From NCBI RefSeq assembly GCF_000235425.2, contig NZ_KI912266.1, forward strand, positions 2,981,671-3,045,670: 64,000 nt of DNA. The letters run 5' to 3'. The translations under genes and the position numbers were made by a program. This document shows, piece by piece, positions 44,077 through 52,916 of the stretch; position 1 is the stretch's first letter; each line of letters opens with the position of its first letter. This stretch comes from Pseudofrankia saprophytica. Lineage in GTDB: Bacteria; Actinomycetota; Actinomycetes; Frankiales; Frankiaceae. The notes beneath the pieces were generated by a model, which was not told the origin of the DNA, searched no databases, and saw only the letters and a program-made list of their open reading frames with translations.

Positions 44077-44733
44077 TCATTGGCGGCCAGTAGTCGGGTT
44101 GGTAGGATTGCGTGTCGAGTCGGACTGTCGCATGTCTTTGCAAACTTTGATCCAGTCCCAAAATTTCATAGGCTTGACACTCTCGGTCTGGTCTCTATGC
44201 CTCATTTTCCACGCAAGGGCCATCCAAATTAGCTGCATGAGGATGGCGAGGCCAGCGATACTGGGCGCGATCCATAGTTCGCATTGATCCTCTTTATCCT
44301 CGGCTGGAACTAGTATCAGTCCGAGGCTGACGAAGATGGAAACGATCCCTATATTGTAGCTAGACTGTACGAATTTTTTCCACCACCACCAGTTCCTGTA
44401 GCCGTCATTCTGGGCCTCGATTAGATCTTCCTTCAAGGAGTTGTCGGTATCTAGCTCTGGCGACCAATTAGTTGCGTCGGCGGCGGACCAGAGGTTCATG
44501 CGCGCGTTGAAGCTGAACTGAAGGGAGCCGATTAGCGAACAGGCCGCCAAGGCTAGGAAGATCATAGTTTCGTCAGGGAAGCGCAGCTCGTCCCTCTTTC
44601 CCAAGAGACCCACGATGGCCGCCAGGCTGAATCCTGCAAGCAGTGGAGAGGCGACGTTTCCCATGTCGCGTATGGATTCGCCGTGTCCCAAAGGAGAGGG
44701 TCGGCTCCAGTCTGAGGAATCTGTTTGAGCCAT
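44077..44733 (-). CDS. Four-TM membrane protein of unknown function
   Basis: 218 residues from ATG 44733 with GAAGG close upstream. Hydrophobic segments lie at about 30-45 (LLAGFSLAAIVGLLG), 56-75 (ETMIFLALAACSLIG), 126-145 (YNIGIVSIFVSLGLILV) and 153-175 (LWIAPSIAGLAILMQLIWMA). A Trp-rich stretch (NWWWWKKF) leads into the third helix. Both ends are polar and probably cytoplasmic. GC is low for the region. It sits between two tRNA-end fragments and so looks like element cargo. A membrane-active effector is possible but unproven. Confidence 0.7.
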   Translation of the reverse strand: MAQTDSSDWSRPSPLGHGESIRDMGNVASPLLAGFSLAAIVGLLGKRDELRFPDETMIFLALAACSLIGSLQFSFNARMNLWSAADATNWSPELDTDNSLKEDLIEAQNDGYRNWWWWKKFVQSSYNIGIVSIFVSLGLILVPAEDKEDQCELWIAPSIAGLAILMQLIWMALAWKMRHRDQTESVKPMKFWDWIKVCKDMRQSDSTRNPTNPTTGRQ

Positions 44734-45439
44734 GCAACCTTCCCTCCGCGCAGGTTCTCAATCTCAGTCAAGTGACGATCTAGTCTAGACTGTGCGCGGC
44801 AAGCTTCTCCCTGCCTTCGGGGTGGTGCAAGTCGAGTCGTTGCAGAGCGAGCAGTTCTAGCGGTGGATTCTCTGGCGAGAGAATATGGCACGCATCTGTC
44901 CGGGTCTGGACGTTGTGTGGCTTCGGGTGAACGGGGAGCCGGCCACACCCTGAGTGAAGCGAAGCTGCGTGTGGGCGGCCAGGTCAAGCGGTCTGCGGCG
45001 GCTGGGCTACATAGCCGGGGCGTTGTCCAGCCGAGGTCTGCCTGAACAGCTGGAAGGGTGCTCGAGATCGAACCTGCGCGGGGACGCGTGCCGGCAACGG
45101 TCGACCTCGGCCGCGGCGGCGCTGGTGGTCGAACACCACAGCGATCGCGGCTTCGGTTGCGTTCACCGCCGATGCAGGCCTTCCCGGCAGCGCGTGTGAG
45201 CATCACCGCCGCAGCCACGGCGGCCCAGGTGACGTCGGGGCTGCGGCCCGAATGCAGCCCCAGCGGGACGGGCCGCGTCGTTGGCGCCCGTGACAGCGAG
45301 CACAGGCCGAGCCGGACACAAACGCGCTGGTCGGGACACCGAGGATGTAACGAAGAAGTTAACAAGATCGCGAAACCTGGCACGAAAACCGCCAAAAGCC
45401 CAGGTCGGGCGGCATGCGCCACCCACCCAAGGGTCGGCC
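44734..45439. other. Intergenic region
   Basis: About 700 bases with no supported gene in any frame. Confidence 0.4.
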
Positions 45440-45483
45440 GGTGGGGCGGGTGGGGCTCGAACCCACGACCGGAGGATTATGAG
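45440..45483 (-). other. tRNA(CAU) 3'-half fragment (probable attachment site)
   Basis: On the minus strand it starts CTCATAATCCTCC (an anticodon-loop-like CTCATAA). It continues GGTC, then GTGGG-TTCGAGC-CCCAC (a perfect T arm), CCGCCCC (acceptor 3' strand), A, CC. The 5' half (D arm, acceptor 5' strand) is missing from the adjoining DNA. It is therefore not a working tRNA but the kind of 3' duplicate left by integration into a Met- or Ile2-type tRNA gene. Confidence 0.65.
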
Positions 45484-46056
45484 GATTACTCTCCGTGATA
45501 CTTGCCTGGTGCCGTGACGGTGCGCGGTGTGCCGCGAATCGCCGCTAGATGCCGTCCTGTCTGGTCAACGGCGTGACCTCAAAGATCGTCGCCGGTCGAC
45601 TTTCCCTTACTGTGCGTCACAGTGTCGGCCCGTGTCGCTCAGTTTGGCATCATGCCGGCGTCATAGACCCGTTGATCCCGGTCGAGGGCCTACAACGCAG
45701 CGTGATGCCGGCGTGGGGAGTCCGTTCGGCGTGCCGGACGGCGCTCGCTGCCGGCGGACCTTGGATCTCCTCGGGCCGCCGCCACGTCACTCGCCACCAC
45801 CGTCGCGGTGATCACCCTCGCGCCCGGCAGGCGGGCACGCACACGACGCGCGGTCGGAGCAAGCTCGGGGACGGCCTGCTCAGGCGGCTTCGCCGGTTCG
45901 GCGTCGGGGCGACGGTGACGTAGCCGCCGCTGGCGTCACAGGCGGCCACGGCTTCCGGATCTCCGCCTCCGGTATCACGTCCCCGTGTCGTCGTGCGTCC
46001 CCCTACGTCGATGATGGTCCTGCTCGTGCTGCCGGATGAACGAGGCGGGGGTAGCG
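45484..46056. other. Intergenic region upstream of CHAT-TPR
   Basis: No supported gene. It must contain the promoter of the CHAT-TPR gene at 46057. No clear motif was seen. Confidence 0.4.
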
Positions 46057-49000
46057 ATGCGGGTGCGGCTACTGGCGGCGGTCCAACACCGGCTGGACCG
46101 GTTCATCCAGACCCAGGACCCGGCGGCGGTCCTGGACAGCGAGGCGACCGCGCAGGCGCGGGAACTGTTGGCCGCGGTTCCCGATCCGGCGGCGGACCTC
46201 GAGGTGGCGTTCGCGGTCGGCTGGCTGCACTGGTTCCGTTACCAGGCACTCGACGCGGGCGACGACCAGGAGGACCTCGCTGCCGCGGTGCGCCTGCTCG
46301 CGCCGGTGTACCTGGCTTCGCCCGATGCCGTACCCGAGCAGGTACGAGGCTTCTTCGAGCAGTCCGCGGGCACCGGCCAGCCTCCTACCGCAGCGAAGGA
46401 CGGACCGCGGACGTGGGCCCGCGACGGCGTCCGTCTGCTGCGACATGGCAGGTCGACGGGCGACCTCGCCTCCGTGGAGGGGGCGGTGCGGCTGCTGCGA
46501 CAGGCGGTCGACGCGACGTCGGCTAACGACGAGGCGCGCCCGCGGCGGCTGTCCAACCTTGCCGCGGCCCTGCTGGCCCGGTATTCACAGGTCGGCGTGC
46601 CAGCCGACCTGGACGCGGCCGTGGAGATCGGCCGTCAGGCAGTGGACGCGGCCGCGGTGGACGACGACCATCTCGCCGCGATGCTCTCGAACCTGGGTGG
46701 TGCGCTCCGTGCCCGCTACGAGCGCACCGGCGCTCCGTCCGACCTGGACGCGGCGGTAGACCTCAGCCGCCGGGCCGCCGACGCGACCCCCCTCGGCCAT
46801 CCCGACCGTGCGGAGCGCCTGTCGAACCTCAGTGCCGCACTCCAGCGACGCTTCGGTCGCACCGGAATGCCAGCCGACCTGGACGCGGCGGTGGAAAGCA
46901 GCAGCCAGGCGGTCGACACGGCTGGACCCGACCACCCGGACCGGGGCGCGATGCTGGCGAACCTGGGCACGGCGCTGCGGAGCCGTTTCGAGCGCACCCA
47001 GGTGCGCGCCGATCTGGACGCCGCGGTCGACGCCGCCCGCCAGGCTGTCGACGCCACCTCACCGGCCCGCGCCGATCACGCTGTCTACCTGTCGAGCCTC
47101 GGGATCGCTCTGCTGACGCGCTTCGAGCAGATCGGCGTCACGGCCGACCTGGACGCCGCGCTCGACGCTGGCCGCCGGTCCGTTGACGCCATGGCAATGG
47201 GCCATCCCGACCGGCCGGGGCAGCTGTCCAATGTCGCCGCGGCGCTGCAGCGGCGCTTCGGGCACACCGGCGCGCTGGCCGACCTCGACGCCGCCATCGA
47301 GGTCGGGCGCCAGGCGATCGACGCCGGACCGCCCGGGGACCCGGAGCGGGCGCGGTATCTGACCAACCAGACCAGCGCGCTCTGGACGAGGTTCGGCCGC
47401 ACCGGGTCACTCGCGGACCTGGATGCCGCCGTGGACGCCGGTCGCGCGGCCGTCCGCGCCACCCCGACCGGCCACCCGGACTGGCCCGGGCGCCTGTCGA
47501 ACCTCGCCGCAGCGCTGCAGCGGCGCTTCGGACAGACCGGCACGCTCAGCGACCTGGACGCGGCCGTCGACATCGGCCGCGAAGCGGTCGGCGCCACGCT
47601 GCCCGGCCATGTCGACCGCGCCGTGATGCTGACGAACCTGGGTGGCTGCCTTCGGGCGCGTTTCGAGCGGACCGGGCTCCTCACGGATCTGGACACCGCC
47701 GTGACCGCCGCCCGAGCGGCCGTCGACGAGACGCCGGCGGGCCATACGGAACGGGCGGGGCGTCTGTCGAACCTCGCGGTCGCGCACCTGACGCGGTTCA
47801 CCCGGACGGGGACGCCCTCGGACCTGGACAGCGCGGTCGAGATCGGACGCCGGGCCGTGGAAGCCACCCCGTCCCACCATCCGGACCGCGCGCTGTACTT
47901 GTCCAACCTGGGCGCGGCGCTGCTCACCCGGTCCGAGCGAGCTGAGTCGTCACCGGACCTGGACGCGGCGGCCGAGGCCAGCCGGCAGGCGCTCGACGTC
48001 ACGCCGCCTGATCATCCCGACCGTGCCGTCTATCTGTCGAACCTCGCGACCGCGCTGCTGACGCGGTTCGACCGGCACGGGGAGCCGGCGGATCTGGATG
48101 CCGTGGCACAGGCCGCCCAGGAGGCGGCCGGCCTCGTGGTCGCGCCGCCGCGGGTGCGGGCGGTGGCTGCCCGGCAGTGGGGCAGGTCCGCGGCGCTGCG
48201 TGGGCGGTGGGACGAGGCGGTCGTGGGCTTCGCGGCAGCCGTGGAACTGCTCGGCGAGCTGGCCGCGCGGGAGTCGTACCGTGCCGACCAGGAGGACCTG
48301 CTCGCCGAGGTCGGCGGCCTCGGCGCCGAGGCCGCGGTGTGCGCGGTCCGCGCGGGCGACCCGGCGCGCGCGGTCGAGCTGTTCGAACAGGGACGAGGGG
48401 TGCTGCTCGCGCAGGCACTGGACGCGCGCGCCGACCTGAGCGCGCTGCGAGACCGGCAGCCGGCAATGGGCGACCGGTTTGGCACCCTGACCGCCGAACT
48501 GGCGCGCCCCCCGCACGCGGCCGTGCCCTGGACCGCTGATCTCGCGGCGGCCGACGAAGTGGAGCTGTCCGCGAGGCGTCGGCGTGCGGCGCGGGAGGAG
48601 CTCGACCGCCTCGTCGCCGACATCCGTGAGCTGGATGAATTCCAGGAGTTTCTGCGGCCGCCGAGGCTGGCCGAGCTGGTTCACGCCGCCGCCGGTGGCG
48701 CGCTGGTACTGGTCGCCGTCTCCAGGTACGGCGCGTATGGGATTGTTCTGTCCGGCGACGGCCTCGCCGAACCGCTGGAACTCGCCGGGCTGACTCCGGA
48801 ATCCGTCGCGGCGCAGGTAACGTCCTTTCTCACCGCGATGGACCTCGTCGGGTCGGCGACGAACCGAGACGAGCGGACACAGGCACGGGCTGGTGTCACC
48901 CAGACGCTGGGCTGGCTGTGGGACCATCTCACCGGCCCGGTGCTTGACCAGCTGGAGATCCTCGGCGTTCTGCCCGGCGCCGGCGAGGCAGCTCCTCCAC

Positions 49001-49785
49001 CACGGGTGTGGTGGTGCCTGTCCGGCCCGCTGTCCTTTCTGCCCGTGCACGCCGCGGGATGGTTGGACACCGGCGCTGGCAAAGGACAGTCCACGGCGCT
49101 CGACCGGGTCGTATCGTCGTTCATACCGACGCTGCGCGCTCTGATCCACGCGCGGCGCAGAGCCACGCCGGGCTCGTCGCCAGAAGGCGGGACGCTGGCG
49201 GTCGCCATGCCGAGAACGCCGGGCGCCTCCGACCTTCCCGGCGCCAAGGCCGAACTGGCGGTCGTGGTCGCGCACCTGGGCGGCGACGCCAGAACACTCG
49301 TCGGCGAGCAGGTCCAACGGGAGACGGTCCAGGACGCGCTGCCCGCGGCGACGTGGGCGCACTTCACCTGTCACGGCTACAGCGACCTCGCCGCCCCGTC
49401 GAGTAGCCGGCTGCTCCTACACGACCACGCGGACAGACCGTTCAGTGTGGTGGAGGTCGCGCGGCTGCGCCTCGAGCACGCCGACCTGGCTTATCTGTCG
49501 GCCTGTTCCACAGCCCGCCCCGGCGGCCGGCTCGCCGACGAGGCAATTCACCTCGCCTCAGCGTTCCAGCTCGCCGGCTACCGGCACGTCGTCGCGACGC
49601 TCTGGCCAGTGCCTGACCGGCCGGCCCGGCGCGCGGTCGACGTCATCTACGGCCGGCTCGTCCGTGACGGCCAGCGCGACGCGAGCCGCGCGCCCGACGC
49701 CGTCCACGCGGCGGCCCACGCGTTGCGCGAGCGATACCCGGCCTATCCCGATATCTGGGCTGCGCTCATTCATTCGGGTCCGTGA
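46057..49785 (+). CDS. CHAT-domain TPR protein
   Basis: 1242 residues from ATG 46057. This start aligns with the homologue at 59816 and has GAGGCGGGGG upstream; ATG 46036 is less likely. A conserved N-terminal domain of about 100 residues (RLLAAVQHRLDRFIQTQDPA, DLEVAFAVGWLHWFRYQ) is shared with the 55560-59816 protein. About 13 TPR-like units follow with consensus ADLDAAVxxGRxAVDAT and HPDRAxxLSNLxxALxxRF. A helical bridge (AVELFEQGRGVLLAQALDAR) leads to the CHAT protease with HFTCHG (His1106) and YLSACST (Cys1150). It ends IHSGP. A soluble caspase-like effector, first gene of the second conflict cluster. Confidence 0.92.
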   Translation: MRVRLLAAVQHRLDRFIQTQDPAAVLDSEATAQARELLAAVPDPAADLEVAFAVGWLHWFRYQALDAGDDQEDLAAAVRLLAPVYLASPDAVPEQVRGFFEQSAGTGQPPTAAKDGPRTWARDGVRLLRHGRSTGDLASVEGAVRLLRQAVDATSANDEARPRRLSNLAAALLARYSQVGVPADLDAAVEIGRQAVDAAAVDDDHLAAMLSNLGGALRARYERTGAPSDLDAAVDLSRRAADATPLGHPDRAERLSNLSAALQRRFGRTGMPADLDAAVESSSQAVDTAGPDHPDRGAMLANLGTALRSRFERTQVRADLDAAVDAARQAVDATSPARADHAVYLSSLGIALLTRFEQIGVTADLDAALDAGRRSVDAMAMGHPDRPGQLSNVAAALQRRFGHTGALADLDAAIEVGRQAIDAGPPGDPERARYLTNQTSALWTRFGRTGSLADLDAAVDAGRAAVRATPTGHPDWPGRLSNLAAALQRRFGQTGTLSDLDAAVDIGREAVGATLPGHVDRAVMLTNLGGCLRARFERTGLLTDLDTAVTAARAAVDETPAGHTERAGRLSNLAVAHLTRFTRTGTPSDLDSAVEIGRRAVEATPSHHPDRALYLSNLGAALLTRSERAESSPDLDAAAEASRQALDVTPPDHPDRAVYLSNLATALLTRFDRHGEPADLDAVAQAAQEAAGLVVAPPRVRAVAARQWGRSAALRGRWDEAVVGFAAAVELLGELAARESYRADQEDLLAEVGGLGAEAAVCAVRAGDPARAVELFEQGRGVLLAQALDARADLSALRDRQPAMGDRFGTLTAELARPPHAAVPWTADLAAADEVELSARRRRAAREELDRLVADIRELDEFQEFLRPPRLAELVHAAAGGALVLVAVSRYGAYGIVLSGDGLAEPLELAGLTPESVAAQVTSFLTAMDLVGSATNRDERTQARAGVTQTLGWLWDHLTGPVLDQLEILGVLPGAGEAAPPPRVWWCLSGPLSFLPVHAAGWLDTGAGKGQSTALDRVVSSFIPTLRALIHARRRATPGSSPEGGTLAVAMPRTPGASDLPGAKAELAVVVAHLGGDARTLVGEQVQRETVQDALPAATWAHFTCHGYSDLAAPSSSRLLLHDHADRPFSVVEVARLRLEHADLAYLSACSTARPGGRLADEAIHLASAFQLAGYRHVVATLWPVPDRPARRAVDVIYGRLVRDGQRDASRAPDAVHAAAHALRERYPAYPDIWAALIHSGP

Positions 49786-49826
49786 TGCTCCGGCCTGAGC
49801 ACAACTTCGGAGGACGGCTATGAGAA

Positions 49827-49885
49827 CGGGTGGGCCACCATCGCGCGGTCCAGGCGCCTGCCCCGAGCCTTCGGTGGCCCACCCG
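49827..49885. terminator. Hairpin 1 after the CHAT-TPR gene
   Basis: CGGGTGGGCCACC (49827-49839) and GGTGGCCCACCCG (49873-49885) form a perfect 13-bp stem. The 33-base loop contains the 10-base palindrome CAGGCGCCTG. It starts 42 bases after the CHAT stop. An ATG at 49820 behind GGAGG opens a 62-codon frame across it, but the peptide is low complexity. Confidence 0.6.
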
Positions 49886-49896
49886 GCTCCCGTTGC

Positions 49897-49943
49897 GACG
49901 GTCCCCGCACAGCGTCCCCCCGCGGAGCTGTGCAGGGACCGTC
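49897..49943. terminator. Hairpin 2 after the CHAT-TPR gene
   Basis: GACGGTCCCCGCACAGC pairs with GCTGTGCAGGGACCGTC, 16 of 17 positions, around a 13-base loop. It directly follows hairpin 1. Together they are a strong bidirectional terminator or a structured RNA. Confidence 0.65.
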
Positions 49944-50169
49944 TCATTGATCGGACCACAGACGACGTCGTCTCACCTGGAACCCTGGAAGGCCCTGGAA
50001 CACACTGATAGGCACGGCATGAACGTCTGGTGCGGGTCCGCCGCGCCGCAGGATGCTCCGTTTGTTCCCGCCTGGCCATTCCGCCGAAGCGTTGCGTGCG
50101 CTCGCCAGCGATGTGCCAGGATCGTTGCGGCGGCCGCCAGCGCGAGCGAAGGACGACACCGGGGGGCTC

Positions 50170-52653
50170 ATGGCGGGCGACGGCGCAGGTCCCCTGATCG
50201 CGCCCGAACTCGTCGTGCACCTGTTCGCTCCGGCGGGCGGTCCCCACGCGGCCGAGACGTACGGCTACCTTCGCCGAGCCTGGTTCGCCTGTCGCGACGA
50301 GTTCGGCATGCGGCACCCCATCCCGGCGCTCGACCTGCCCCGCGACCCGCCCGAGCGGCACCGGCCGGAGCCTGGCGCGATCGATGAGTTCCTCGCGGCG
50401 CAGGCGCACGCCGGCGAGGGCGTGTTCCAGGCTCTGCTGCGTCGCGCCCACGACGTCCTGTGCCTGTCGATCATGCTCGCTCCGTCACCGGCGACCTCGC
50501 CGAGCTGGGTGGAGCTGCAGCGGCGGTGGGTGCGAGCCTGCGGTCCCATCCCCGGCGGACTCCTCGGCGCGGCCGAGATCTACCAGGCCCGCCTCGCCGA
50601 TCCGGAGACCTCCCACGTCGAGCCGGCCCACCCGCTGGCGGCGGCCTGTCGGGAACTGCTCCCGGCGCCCACCCCACCCGTCTGGTTCGACAACCTTGGC
50701 GTGGCGACGCCCCAGGGGTTCGCCGTCTGGGAGGCGGAGCGCGACGAGGAGGCGAGGGCACGCCGACGCATCGTCGTCCTCGCGCCGAACGACCGCGACG
50801 ACGAGTTGTCGGCCTGGACCTGGAGCCGAGGGGACGCCGCGATCACGCCCTTCGCCCGCTACCTCATGCACGCGGCCAAGCTCCGCTATCACCTGCGGGT
50901 CTGGGCGGGTGGCGACCCACTGCGCACGGTGCGAGACCGCACCGACCAGCTCACCGAGTCGGTGGCGGGGCTGCTCGACGAACAGCTGGCGGCGGGCGGC
51001 GCCCTCCCGCGCCAGGACGAGGGCCGGACACGCACCGGCGACCTGCGCGCCCAGGCGCTCCACCTGGCCCTGTCCATGACGCGAGTCCGCGAGATCAGAC
51101 ACTCGGTGGAGATCGCCGGGTACAACCTCGCGCAGTACGCGCCCCCGGCCGACGCTCACGGCGGCAACGGAGGCGGGTTGTTCGCCGACGACCGTGACCT
51201 GGCCTCCTGGTTCCCCCAGCAGCTCGACGACGACCTGCGCTACGCGGACGCGTCGGCCGAGCGCGCCCAGAGCGCTCTCGACGCCGCCGAGCGGGTGCTG
51301 GACCCGCCACCCGCCCACCGCGGGATCGCCGAGCCTGACTCCGGACGGCCCCTGCCCGAACCCCCGGCCCAGGCTCGGGGTGAGCCGGGACCGGCGGCCG
51401 TGCCGGCCCCGCGGGGCCTCACGCCCCCCCGGCTACCGGGGCCGGCTCGGGTACTCGCGCTCGCGGACGAGTGGCTGCCCGGGCGAGGCGGCCTCAGCGC
51501 TCTGAACCGTTCCCTGTGCGCCGCGCTGGCCGAGGCCGGGGCCGAGGTGTACTGCGTGGTCCCCGGGGCGACGCCCGAGGAGCGGTCCGACGCCGACCGG
51601 GTCGCCGTGCGGCTGGTGGACGCCCCCGCCCTGCCCGGCGCGGCGCTGCGGGACCTGCTGATGCGCCGGCCGCCGCTGCCCGACGGCGTGCTGCCCGACC
51701 TGGTCCTCGGGCACGGCCGCATCACCGGCTCGCACGCGAAGGCCGTGACAGAGGACCACTTCCCGGCGGCCCGCCGGGTGCACATCGTCCACACGTCGCC
51801 CGACGAGACCGACTGGTGGCGCCCCGACCGCGGCGAGGACACGGGTGCGGTCGCCGAGACCCGCACCGCGGACCAGGTCGCGCTCAGCCGGGACGCCGCC
51901 GTCGTCGTGGCGGTCGGCCCACGGCTGCACCAGTGGATCAGCCGCGAGCTGTCCGTCTTCGACGACGCCCCCACACCGCTGCGCCTCGACCCCGGTTTCG
52001 ACTACACCGACCAGGCACCGCGCCGGCCTCCGCCGGGAGTCCCGCAGGTGCTCATGCTCGGCCGCCTCGAGGACGCCAGCACGAAGGGCCTCGACCTCGC
52101 CGCCCGCGCCGTCGGGCACGCCGCGGCGCTGCGCGCCCCGGCGGATCCCCCCATCGAGCTGCTCCTGCGCGGCGCGCCCCAGGGACAGGCGCGGGTGATC
52201 AGGGAACAGGTCCTGGCGTGGGCAGGGCGCCCCGGGCTCGCCGTGACCGTGCGCAACTACTCGCCGGACACCGAACGGCTCGGGCAGGACCTGCGCAGGG
52301 CGAGTCTGGTCCTGATGCCCTCGCGCGCGGAGGGCTTCGGGCTGGTGGGCCTCGAGGCGATCGTGGCCGGAACACCGGTGCTGGTCAGCGATCACAGTGG
52401 CATCGGCGACCTGCTGCGGGAGGTGCTGCCCCCATCGGAGGCCGACCGTCTCGTCGTGCCGGTCGGGAACGACGAACGCGACGCCGAGGAATGGGGCCGC
52501 AGGGTCCACGACGCTCTGCGCGACCGCCCGGCGGCGTTCAGCCGCGCCGAATCGGTCCGCCGCGCCATGCGCGAGCACCGGACCTGGGCTACGGCCGTCA
52601 CCCGTCTCCTGACCGCTTTCGAGCTGTCGAGGCCGGCGGGCGACGACCGCTGA
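50170..52653 (+). CDS. CATRA-type domain fused to GT4-family glycosyltransferase
   Basis: 827 residues from ATG 50170, chosen because the domain begins a few residues later and a GGGGGG run precedes it. Residues about 10-400 carry the pattern I recall for the CATRA (caspase/TPR repeat-associated) domain. It reads APELVVHLFAPAGG, RRIVVLAPNDRDDELSAWTW with SRGDAAITPFARYLMHAAKL next, RYHLRVWAGG, IRHSVEIAGYNL and FADDRDLASWFPQQLDDDLR. A Pro-rich linker (about 400-425) leads to a GT-B glycosyltransferase. That domain has VLALADEWLPGRGGLSALNR at 428, QVLMLGRLED, and the EX7E motif SRAEGFGLVGLEAIVAG (Glu721, Glu729). The donor and acceptor are unknown. It lies between a CHAT-TPR gene and an NB-ARC-TPR gene on one strand. 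The fusion is unusual for a conflict system. Confidence 0.78.
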   Translation: MAGDGAGPLIAPELVVHLFAPAGGPHAAETYGYLRRAWFACRDEFGMRHPIPALDLPRDPPERHRPEPGAIDEFLAAQAHAGEGVFQALLRRAHDVLCLSIMLAPSPATSPSWVELQRRWVRACGPIPGGLLGAAEIYQARLADPETSHVEPAHPLAAACRELLPAPTPPVWFDNLGVATPQGFAVWEAERDEEARARRRIVVLAPNDRDDELSAWTWSRGDAAITPFARYLMHAAKLRYHLRVWAGGDPLRTVRDRTDQLTESVAGLLDEQLAAGGALPRQDEGRTRTGDLRAQALHLALSMTRVREIRHSVEIAGYNLAQYAPPADAHGGNGGGLFADDRDLASWFPQQLDDDLRYADASAERAQSALDAAERVLDPPPAHRGIAEPDSGRPLPEPPAQARGEPGPAAVPAPRGLTPPRLPGPARVLALADEWLPGRGGLSALNRSLCAALAEAGAEVYCVVPGATPEERSDADRVAVRLVDAPALPGAALRDLLMRRPPLPDGVLPDLVLGHGRITGSHAKAVTEDHFPAARRVHIVHTSPDETDWWRPDRGEDTGAVAETRTADQVALSRDAAVVVAVGPRLHQWISRELSVFDDAPTPLRLDPGFDYTDQAPRRPPPGVPQVLMLGRLEDASTKGLDLAARAVGHAAALRAPADPPIELLLRGAPQGQARVIREQVLAWAGRPGLAVTVRNYSPDTERLGQDLRRASLVLMPSRAEGFGLVGLEAIVAGTPVLVSDHSGIGDLLREVLPPSEADRLVVPVGNDERDAEEWGRRVHDALRDRPAAFSRAESVRRAMREHRTWATAVTRLLTAFELSRPAGDDR

Positions 52654-52916
52654 AATCCCAGCCGGACCGCGGCTACCGGACCATGGTGAGATTCGGCTCC
52701 ATTTCCGCGCTCCTTTCGCAAAGCATTCGCCACGGCTCTGAATGCCGGTGCAGCCTGCATCTTTCTGGGAAGACCGGGCCTTTTCATGCTCGGTTGGTCT
52801 GCCTCGAGCAGTGCAGCACCGGCCACCCGCCGAGGCGGGTCGCGGCTGGAGAAGGCTGGAATATCCTGAACAGCGCGGTGTGCACGCACTCTGCCACCGG
52901 ACGTGAGGGAGGAACG

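Noticed and set aside
45440-45483. An intact tRNA-Met gene
   Set aside because: Only the part from the anticodon loop to the acceptor 3' strand is present. No 5' acceptor strand or D arm lies next to it.
49820-50008. A 62-codon frame with a good GGAGG site after the CHAT-TPR gene
   Set aside because: The peptide is low complexity and is dictated by the two hairpins. Not called as a gene; mentioned under the hairpins.
51471-52916. Upstream extension of the HTH-NB-ARC frame through the glycosyltransferase gene
   Set aside because: It is a shadow frame of the glycosyltransferase. GTG 52917 has its own strong ribosome site.
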